Shown one piece after another: positions 1-4,884 of a stretch of DNA of 7,406 nucleotides. Every line of letters begins with the position of its first letter. Position 1 is the stretch's first letter. A program made the translations under genes and the position numbers. Source of the DNA: Spirochaetaceae bacterium (GTDB lineage Bacteria > Spirochaetota > Spirochaetia > Treponematales > Breznakiellaceae); contig JAITXS010000056.1 in the NCBI GenBank assembly GCA_031284645.1, forward strand, positions 1 through 7,406. The letters run 5' to 3'. The notes under the pieces are model-generated. The model saw nothing but the letters and a program-made list of their open reading frames with translations, did not search any database and had not been told where the DNA came from.

Positions 1-96
1 CAGCTTTTTGCCACGGGCATTTTAGGGCAGTACCTCGCAAAAACATACACGGAAGTAAAACAGCGTCCCCATTATATAATACGAGAGGCAAAATGA
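1..96 (+). CDS. Family 2 glycosyltransferase, C-terminal end only (polyprenyl-phosphate sugar transferase type)
   Basis: Frame 1 is open from the window edge to TGA at 94-96 and gives 31 residues. The residues include GILGQYLAKTYTEV followed by KQRPHYIIRE. This closely resembles the conserved tail of GtrB/dolichyl-phosphate-mannose-synthase-like GT2 enzymes, which end in a pattern like G-GEY-GR-Y-EVK-RP-Y-I-E after their last membrane helix. Such enzymes load a sugar from a nucleotide donor onto a polyprenyl phosphate at the cytoplasmic membrane, and the sugar is later used by a polytopic glycosyltransferase. The large membrane protein starting at 171 is a plausible partner. The stop overlaps the start of the next small ORF in an ATGA arrangement (93-96), so translational coupling is likely. 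The catalytic domain lies outside the window, so substrate and exact subfamily cannot be judged. Confidence 0.7.
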   Translation, partial: QLFATGILGQYLAKTYTEVKQRPHYIIREAK

Positions 97-170
97 AGAA
101 GAAGATCATGTTAGGCGCTTCGATTTTTGCTTTATTATCACTTGCAGTAACAGGGAACAAGGTAATATAA
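93..170 (+). CDS. Putative 25-residue membrane or leader peptide between two glycan genes
   Basis: ATG at 93-95 overlaps the upstream glycosyltransferase stop (ATGA). It is preceded by a good ribosome binding site, GAGAGG at 83-88, 4 bases before the start. The product begins MKKKIM, followed by one hydrophobic stretch (about residues 5-20, including ASIFALLSLAV) and a short polar tail ending NKVI. It looks like a signal peptide without a mature protein, or a single-span micropeptide. The stop (TAA, 168-170) directly abuts the ATG of the next gene at 171, so ribosomes finishing here could reinitiate on the DUF6311 gene. I recognise no family. It could be a real small membrane protein, a coupling leader for the downstream gene, or the decayed front end of an exported protein. 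Confidence 0.5.
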   Translation: MKKKIMLGASIFALLSLAVTGNKVI

Positions 171-2204
171 ATGGTCCTGCATAACATACGAAATAAAATA
201 TCAGTGAAACAGCAAAACATCCTTCTTTTCTTTTCTCTTACAGGAATAGCGGGGAGTGTTTTGCTTTTAATTCCGCCTTTACGTTTTTCGTTTATGACCC
301 TCATGCAGAACTCAAAAATATATTCGCTGATCTATTCGAAAATCAGTTCATTCATAGAAATATATATTATACACCGCAGTCTGAATCCCGAGCGCATCAA
401 TGAACACTGGAACAATGTGTTGTTTGTATTCGCCTGTAATCTTTTATTACTATCGCTTATTATATTATTTTTCAGCTTTCCCCGCTTCATAAAACTGTAT
501 AAATATTTACGAAAAACATTTCGTATTGACAGTCTGATACAAATCAAGCCGCCTGAATTGTGTGTCCGTATCTGGAATTCACGACTCTTTATCGGCGTCT
601 TTTGCGCCCTGCTGGGGGCATTGTTTTTTGTATGTGTGTTTGGTACTGCCATACTGGATTTTAGCTATACCGATTGGTTAATGTCCGGCGGGGACTTATC
701 CCAGCATTATACCGGATGGTGTTTCTTTCGGAATTCAGCGTGGTATTTCCCGTTTGGGCTTATGGACAATATTGTTTATCCTTTTAAAGAGTCAATCATA
801 TATACCGATTCCATTCCGCTTTTCGCTCTTGTTTTTAAATTATTATCACCGCTTCTTCCTGAACACTTTCAGTATTTTGGTTTGTTTGGCATATTAATCT
901 ATACCTTGCAGGGCGCGATTGCCGGACTCATTGTAAAAAAAATAAGCAATAACACAGTATATTCAATCATTGGTTCTCTGTTTTTTGTTTTTTCCACTAC
1001 CATGATGCAGCGTATTTATTTCCACACCTCATTGGCTGCACATTTTATTATACTCCTTTGTATATATGCCTGTATTAGCAAGTCAACAGCACGAAGCATG
1101 CGAAAAAATATAGTAATATGGGGCGGCCTCCTCTGCCTGTCGGCGGGAATACATCTGTATTTTGTTCCGATGGTAGGCATCTTTATGATTTTTTATATGC
1201 TTGATGATTACATTCAGACAAAAAAGGCTCTGCCTCCGCTTATTGTATCCTGTGTATCGTTTATGTTCTTAGTTCTGACCATGTTTGTATTCGGCGCGTT
1301 TTATTCGCACGCAGATCCTACAGCAGGTAATCTTAGACATGCCAGCGCCAATATGAATTCGTTATTTAACCCGCAGGGAACATCAAAATATTTAAAAGAT
1401 TTACCTCTTGCAACCGACGGGCAATACGAGGGCTACAGCTATATCGGTTTGGGCATGATTTTAGGACTGTTGATAATTCTTGTCCTGTGCTCAAAAAAAA
1501 TCCAATCAAACAGAAAGCTGTTTTATGATACAGATCTATCCCGAAAAATTATTTTAACAACAGGAGTATTACTTTCGTTATTTTTATTCGCCCTGTCTCC
1601 CAAGATAACAATAAACAGCCATGTTGTCTTTGAGTATTATATTCCCGTCGTAAACACTATATGGTCAATATTCCAATCAACGGGCAGAATGATGTGGCCT
1701 GTCGTATACATTGTTATGTGCTTTGTTTTATGGCGCATTAAAAAAGAATATTGCAGTAAAACCGCCATCGTAATTCTTGTGGTACTTTTTGTTATTCAAT
1801 ACCGTGATTTACATGATTATTTTAAGATGAAAGGCAGCGGATTCAAAAACAAAACAGAATGGCAGAACGAATTACGATCAAATGCATGGGCTAAACTTGC
1901 CCCTCAATACCGGTATATTTTCTTTTTACAAGACACAAAAACTAAACTCTATTCTTTCCACGATATAGCGTTAAAACACGGCATGGCAGTGAATGATAGT
2001 TATCTTGCCCGTAAAAATTTACGGCAAATTGAACAATACAAAGAAGATGAAAAAGTCCGTATTCACAGCGGAGATGCGCGGGGCGATACTATCTATGTCT
2101 TTAGCACTACAGAGGAAGCCGCGCTTTTTGCGAAAAACCTCCATCTCTATATAATTGATAATGTTATAATCGGACTAAAAGAAAAGCAGGACTATCTTCA
2201 ATAA
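171..2204 (+). CDS. DUF6311-type polytopic membrane protein, likely GT-C-like envelope glycosyltransferase
   Basis: The product has 677 residues and is strongly hydrophobic, with about a dozen candidate membrane helices (for example near 17-36, 84-104, 138-162, 263-275, 352-375, 423-440 and 460-475). Motifs that I recognise as typical of DUF6311 are YTDW at 166-169, GGDLSQHYTGWCFFR at 173-187, TDSIPLFALVFKLLSPLLP at 212-230, GQYEGYSYIGLG at 417-428 and FQSTGRMMWPV at 501-511. DUF6311 proteins are uncharacterised. The acidic, aromatic first loop and the helix layout resemble polyprenyl-sugar-dependent GT-C glycosyltransferases, which work on the outer face of the inner membrane. The upstream GT2 gene fits the role of loading the lipid carrier. 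The first 130 residues carry two extra hydrophobic segments before the family core, which is unusual in my recollection of the family. The end (about 555-677) is soluble. The start is supported by AAGG at 159-162, 8 bases upstream. Function is inferred; family assignment is fairly firm. Confidence 0.8.
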   Translation: MVLHNIRNKISVKQQNILLFFSLTGIAGSVLLLIPPLRFSFMTLMQNSKIYSLIYSKISSFIEIYIIHRSLNPERINEHWNNVLFVFACNLLLLSLIILFFSFPRFIKLYKYLRKTFRIDSLIQIKPPELCVRIWNSRLFIGVFCALLGALFFVCVFGTAILDFSYTDWLMSGGDLSQHYTGWCFFRNSAWYFPFGLMDNIVYPFKESIIYTDSIPLFALVFKLLSPLLPEHFQYFGLFGILIYTLQGAIAGLIVKKISNNTVYSIIGSLFFVFSTTMMQRIYFHTSLAAHFIILLCIYACISKSTARSMRKNIVIWGGLLCLSAGIHLYFVPMVGIFMIFYMLDDYIQTKKALPPLIVSCVSFMFLVLTMFVFGAFYSHADPTAGNLRHASANMNSLFNPQGTSKYLKDLPLATDGQYEGYSYIGLGMILGLLIILVLCSKKIQSNRKLFYDTDLSRKIILTTGVLLSLFLFALSPKITINSHVVFEYYIPVVNTIWSIFQSTGRMMWPVVYIVMCFVLWRIKKEYCSKTAIVILVVLFVIQYRDLHDYFKMKGSGFKNKTEWQNELRSNAWAKLAPQYRYIFFLQDTKTKLYSFHDIALKHGMAVNDSYLARKNLRQIEQYKEDEKVRIHSGDARGDTIYVFSTTEEAALFAKNLHLYIIDNVIIGLKEKQDYLQ

Positions 2205-2218
2205 TTTTACTCTGCAGC

Positions 2219-2438
2219 AGATTTCTGCTCAGAACTCTACCCTTCATTCCGAAGCAATGAGTCAGGGAGTTTTGGAATGGCAGGGTCTTTCTGGTAAAAG
2301 CTATACCCCCAAGGAGAAGGGTAGTAGGGTTTGGGGTATTGGGTCGTAGATTTCTGATCAGAACTAAACCCTTTACCCACGAAGCTGGAGAAAAAGAGAA
2401 TTGGGTACGGTACAGGATTTCTGGTAAGAGCTATACCC
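2219..2438. repeat. Four diverged copies of a 24-bp core in a ~65-bp tandem repeat
   Basis: Related 24-base cores lie at 2219-2242, 2285-2308, 2348-2371 and 2415-2438, so their starts are 66, 63 and 67 bases apart. They share the pattern (R)GATTTCTG, then a variable R-T-M-A-G-A-R stretch, then CTATACCC or a close variant. Copies 1 and 3 are the most alike (17 of the first 18 bases). Copies 2 and 4 differ at one base in 21. This gives a higher-order spacing of 129-130. The intervening 39-43 bases are also loosely related: a C-rich start, a GAAGC-like centre and a G-rich end. Copy 3 contains the perfect palindrome TTCTGATCAGAA at 2352-2363. The minus-strand reading frame through this island (2237-2440) reads copies 2 and 4 in different frames, so protein coding is unlikely. 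The repeat-and-spacer spacing recalls CRISPR, but the divergence of the cores argues against it. Confidence 0.85.
2319..2343 (+). other. Plus-strand G-quadruplex motif
   Basis: Four G-runs lie at 2319-2321, 2327-2329, 2333-2336 and 2341-2343, separated by 5, 3 and 4 bases, which satisfies the usual G3+N1-7 rule. The same bases can instead pair with the C-rich tract downstream: 2334-2344 is the exact reverse complement of 2435-2445, 2326-2329 pairs with 2450-2453, and 2319-2324 pairs with 2454-2459. The RNA or single strand therefore has two competing folds. Formation in the cell is untested. Confidence 0.55.
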
Positions 2439-2494
2439 AATACCCATACCCCTCTACCCTCTACCCTCTACCCTCTACCCAAAACCCTCTACCT
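2432..2494. repeat. Heptamer tandem tract (TCTACCC-type) in strict 7-base register
   Basis: CCC tracts begin at 2436, 2443, 2450, 2457, 2464, 2471, 2478 and 2485, exactly seven bases apart. Four perfect TCTACCC units occupy 2453-2480. They are flanked by degenerate units: TATACCC, AATACCC and ATACCCC before, and AAAACCC and TCTACCT after. The first heptamer is the 3' end of the fourth 24-bp core, which suggests the tract grew from it by slippage. On the minus strand it reads as runs of GGG separated mostly by TAGA, a canonical intramolecular G-quadruplex pattern; the plus strand could form an i-motif. The tract ends at the -10-like sequence upstream of the glycosidase gene, so copy-number changes could alter that promoter region. 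Confidence 0.9.
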
Positions 2495-2504
2495 ATAGTA
2501 TAAA
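2494..2504 (+). promoter_or_regulatory. Possible -10 element for the GH3 lipoprotein gene, leaderless start
   Basis: Overlapping -10-like hexamers TATAGT (2494-2499) and TATAAA (2499-2504) lie 7-12 bases before the ATG at 2511. A transcript starting from them would begin at or very near the start codon, and no Shine-Dalgarno sequence precedes the ATG. No good -35 is present: the position is filled by the heptamer tract. This is weak evidence, offered mainly because the missing ribosome binding site needs an explanation. Confidence 0.3.
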
Positions 2505-2510
2505 AAACGA

Positions 2511-3767
2511 ATGAATCGGAATTGTGTCCGCTCCCGAATTGTGCCGCGCGTGCGCTTGTTTATATGCTCTGTGTTCCTGCTTATAAGCTGTCTGTGCTGT
2601 ACACCTAAAAAAGAGAATGTTCTCGTTGCTGCGGAAGACCCGGGACGCGAAGATCAGATAGTCCGTACGGATCAGTCCGGCGGCCTTGCCGTTGCCGCAC
2701 GCCGGATAGCCGAAACTTTAAGCGATAGTCAGCTTGCAGGTCAGCTTATCATGGGCGGCATTGACGCAGCGGGATCTTTAAGTACAAGTGAAAAAAAGCG
2801 TCTCGGAGATACCAAACCCGGCGCTATTATGCTCTTTCGAAAAAATTTACCGGCGGATAGAGATGCTATCCGAATCATGACCGGTGAAATTAATGCTGTG
2901 TATCTTTCAGATCAGACGGGCAATATAAAACCCTTTATCGCTGTTGACCATGAAGGTGGTTCCGTTCACCGCTTTCAGGGAAATATCGAGCGGCTGCCCC
3001 CGCCGCTTTCGTATTATGAGCTTGCAAAAACAAACGGTGCCGGCAGGACGCTTTTAAAAATCGAAACGGATGCGGAACGCTCGGCAAAAGAAATCAATGA
3101 ACTGGGTATCAATATGAATCTTGCCCCGCTTGTCGAAGCGCTCAACGACAAAAATCAGGCTTTTTTACAGGACAGATCCTACGGGTGGGATATTGATTGG
3201 GTGAGTGCCGCGGCTTGTGCATTTATACGCGGAATGTCACGGGGAAATATCGCCTGCGTTATAAAACATTTTCCGGGCAATTCGGATGTTGATCCTCATC
3301 AGAAAATTGCTGTTTTAAGCGGAACCGAGGCTGATTTAGAGCGGCTTAGCCTCCCGTTTTACACCGTCATCGCGCAAACGCCGCCCGGCGGCGTTATGGT
3401 CTCGCATATTATTGCCCAAGCATGGGACAGCGAACATAACGGAAGTTTGTCCTCTATTGTTATACAGGAAAAATTAATCACCAACGGACAGTTTCAGGGT
3501 ATTGTGCTTGCCGATGATTTTCGTATGGGCGGCACTTTGGGTGATGTATCAATTGAGAAAAAATCTCTTGCTGCATTAAACGCCGGTGCTGATATGGTCA
3601 TGGCATGGCCTGCGGATATCTATTCGATTCATAAGACGCTCCTTGCTGCGCTACAAAGCGGAAAACTCAGCCGGGAACGTCTGCTTGACGCAGCAACACG
3701 GATTATAACACAAAAACTGCGCTACAAGGTACAGGAATTTTCATTATTAAAAGATGGCAGCGCATAA
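2511..3767 (+). CDS. GH3 family (NagZ-type) beta-N-acetylhexosaminidase lipoprotein
   Basis: The product has 418 residues. The basic N-terminus is followed by a hydrophobic stretch and the lipobox LISC, which would place the lipidated Cys at 27 (alternatives at 29-30), so it is probably an exported lipoprotein. The glycoside hydrolase family 3 N-terminal TIM barrel covers about 60-405. Seen motifs are IAVDHEGG at 143-150 (substrate-binding D-x-E-G-G), KHFPGNSDVDPH at 252-263 and LADDFRMGG at 333-341. In NagZ enzymes the Asp-x-His pair of the second motif assists catalysis (here D261 and H263), and the Asp of the third motif is the nucleophile (probably D335). The known family reaction is removal of beta-linked GlcNAc from muropeptides or glycans. 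The usual KHFPGHGD reads KHFPGNSD here. Length fits a single-domain NagZ with an added leader. No Shine-Dalgarno precedes the ATG. A cytoplasmic recycling role looks unlikely given the lipobox. The exact substrate is not shown. Confidence 0.85.
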   Translation: MNRNCVRSRIVPRVRLFICSVFLLISCLCCTPKKENVLVAAEDPGREDQIVRTDQSGGLAVAARRIAETLSDSQLAGQLIMGGIDAAGSLSTSEKKRLGDTKPGAIMLFRKNLPADRDAIRIMTGEINAVYLSDQTGNIKPFIAVDHEGGSVHRFQGNIERLPPPLSYYELAKTNGAGRTLLKIETDAERSAKEINELGINMNLAPLVEALNDKNQAFLQDRSYGWDIDWVSAAACAFIRGMSRGNIACVIKHFPGNSDVDPHQKIAVLSGTEADLERLSLPFYTVIAQTPPGGVMVSHIIAQAWDSEHNGSLSSIVIQEKLITNGQFQGIVLADDFRMGGTLGDVSIEKKSLAALNAGADMVMAWPADIYSIHKTLLAALQSGKLSRERLLDAATRIITQKLRYKVQEFSLLKDGSA

Positions 3768-3868
3768 AAGAGTATGCCCGCTGTTCCAAAACCCTGTTGA
3801 GCGGGAATTGCCGGTATTCGACAGGCTACTTGAATTTTCGGTGTTTTCACGTTACTTTTAAAAGATAT

Positions 3869-4231
3869 ATGACTGATGTTCACAATGACGAGCTTGCGGA
3901 CGAAGACTTTGACACCGTTTTATCACCTGATATTGATTTTTCCGGGGTGATCAATTTTGAAAAGTCGTTTCTTGTACGCGGAAGAATTGTAGGGGAAATT
4001 TCCGCTCATGGGATTCTTCTCATAGATGAGGGAGCTATTGTTCAAGCGGATATTTCAGCCGACCGGGTGATTATCAAAGGCTCTGTGGTGGGAAATGTAA
4101 GCGCCGGAGAAAGGATCGAGATTTCTCCTACAGGCAGGCTTGAGGGGAATGTAAGTGCGCCGGAAATTAACTTTGAAAGCGGCTGTGTTTTTAACGGAAG
4201 ATGTACAATGGCACCTCGATCTATTAATTAA
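3869..4231 (+). CDS. Bactofilin (polymer-forming cytoskeletal protein)
   Basis: Starting from ATG at 3869 the product has 120 residues. After an acidic, disordered N-tail (about 1-24), the rest is a bactofilin beta-helix domain. It has the recurring pattern of small hydrophobic repeats, for example VRGRIVGEISAHG, ADRVIIKGSVVGNVSA and GRLEGNVSAPEI, ending with VFNGRCTM. Bactofilins polymerise into membrane-associated filaments without nucleotide and organise cell-wall enzymes or cell shape. The frame is open upstream to a TTG at 3797, which would add 24 residues. I reject that start because those residues are not bactofilin-like and no ribosome binding site precedes it. The ATG has only a weak A-rich signal (AAAAGA at 3859-3864). 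It lies 12 bases upstream of the TPR gene and follows a predicted wall-acting glycosidase, a fitting context. Confidence 0.9.
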   Translation: MTDVHNDELADEDFDTVLSPDIDFSGVINFEKSFLVRGRIVGEISAHGILLIDEGAIVQADISADRVIIKGSVVGNVSAGERIEISPTGRLEGNVSAPEINFESGCVFNGRCTMAPRSIN

Positions 4232-4243
4232 TGAGTTATTGCT

Positions 4244-4879
4244 ATGCTGATATTCCGTTCTTTTCTTTTCTTATTTTTTTTTATTTGTGTTTTATCTTCT
4301 CAACTTTTTGCACAAACATCACGTGATGCTTTGCTTGAATACCGAAACAGGAATTATCAGACCGCTGTTGAAATATGCGAGAGCGAAATCCTGGCAAATC
4401 CGGATAATTTGGACTCTTATATCGTCCTCTGCTGGAGCCTTCTGCATCTTGGACGCTATAACGAACTGGTGCCGTATGTGGAAAAAGCCTCGGCCTTAAG
4501 CCGCTATGATGTGCGTGTCATTGAAATTAAAGCTGAGCTTGACTACTACCGGGGTAAAAATATCAGTGCGCTTCACTATTTCCAGGAATATATTAATCTT
4601 GCCCCGGAAGGCGGACGGATTGATGATGTATACGCATTTATAGGGGAAATTTATATCAGGATGGGGCGTTACCGTCACGCGGATATTTCGCTCTCAACAG
4701 CTCTTCACTATATGCCGGGAAACGCATTGTGGTGGACTCGTTTGGCGTACACGCAGGAGATGTCGGGAGATATCCGTGAAGCCGAGCGGGCTTACCGTAA
4801 GGCGCTTGAGCTTGACAACAATATTGCCGATGCGCGCCGCGGCCTTGATCGTATACTCGCCTCGGCCGGCAGACGATAA
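4244..4879 (+). CDS. Exported tetratricopeptide-repeat (TPR) protein
   Basis: The product has 211 residues. The N-terminus MLIFRSFLFLFFFICVLSS continues to QLFAQ and is a typical signal peptide, probably cleaved after A23, so the protein is likely periplasmic. The remainder is helical, with TPR-like pairs: about 27-60 (DALLEYRNRNYQTAVEICES, then ANP), 61-92, 95-128 (YYRGKNISALHYFQEYINLAP), 133-166 (AFIGEIYIRMGRYRHADISL) and 167-202 (WTRLAYTQEMSGDIREAERAY, then RKALELD). TPR domains bind partner proteins; the partner is unknown. The gene begins 12 bases after the bactofilin stop and ends 5 bases before mtaB, so it is surely cotranscribed with them. The ribosome binding site is weak. Adjacency makes a bactofilin or wall-complex partner plausible but unproven. 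Confidence 0.85.
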   Translation: MLIFRSFLFLFFFICVLSSQLFAQTSRDALLEYRNRNYQTAVEICESEILANPDNLDSYIVLCWSLLHLGRYNELVPYVEKASALSRYDVRVIEIKAELDYYRGKNISALHYFQEYINLAPEGGRIDDVYAFIGEIYIRMGRYRHADISLSTALHYMPGNALWWTRLAYTQEMSGDIREAERAYRKALELDNNIADARRGLDRILASAGRR

Positions 4880-4884
4880 GTCCC

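Noticed and set aside
332..652. Minus-strand 106-codon ORF opposite the DUF6311 gene
   Set aside because: It lies antisense to a well-supported membrane protein gene and shows no family features.
2219..2438. CRISPR array
   Set aside because: The four cores differ from each other at several positions and the spacers are themselves related. No cas genes are present. It is better seen as a degenerate tandem repeat.
2237..2440. Minus-strand 67-codon ORF through the repeat island
   Set aside because: It starts at TTG, consists of repeat sequence, and reads equivalent bases of cores 2 and 4 in different frames (offset 130). Nothing suggests selection on a protein.
3777..3805. Inverted repeat CCCGCT/AGCGGG after the GH3 gene as a terminator
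   Set aside because: The loop is 17 bases and no T-run follows, so it does not look like an intrinsic terminator.
3797..3868. TTG-initiated 24-residue extension of the bactofilin
   Set aside because: There is no ribosome binding site, the residues are not bactofilin-like, and an ATG at 3869 gives a normal protein.
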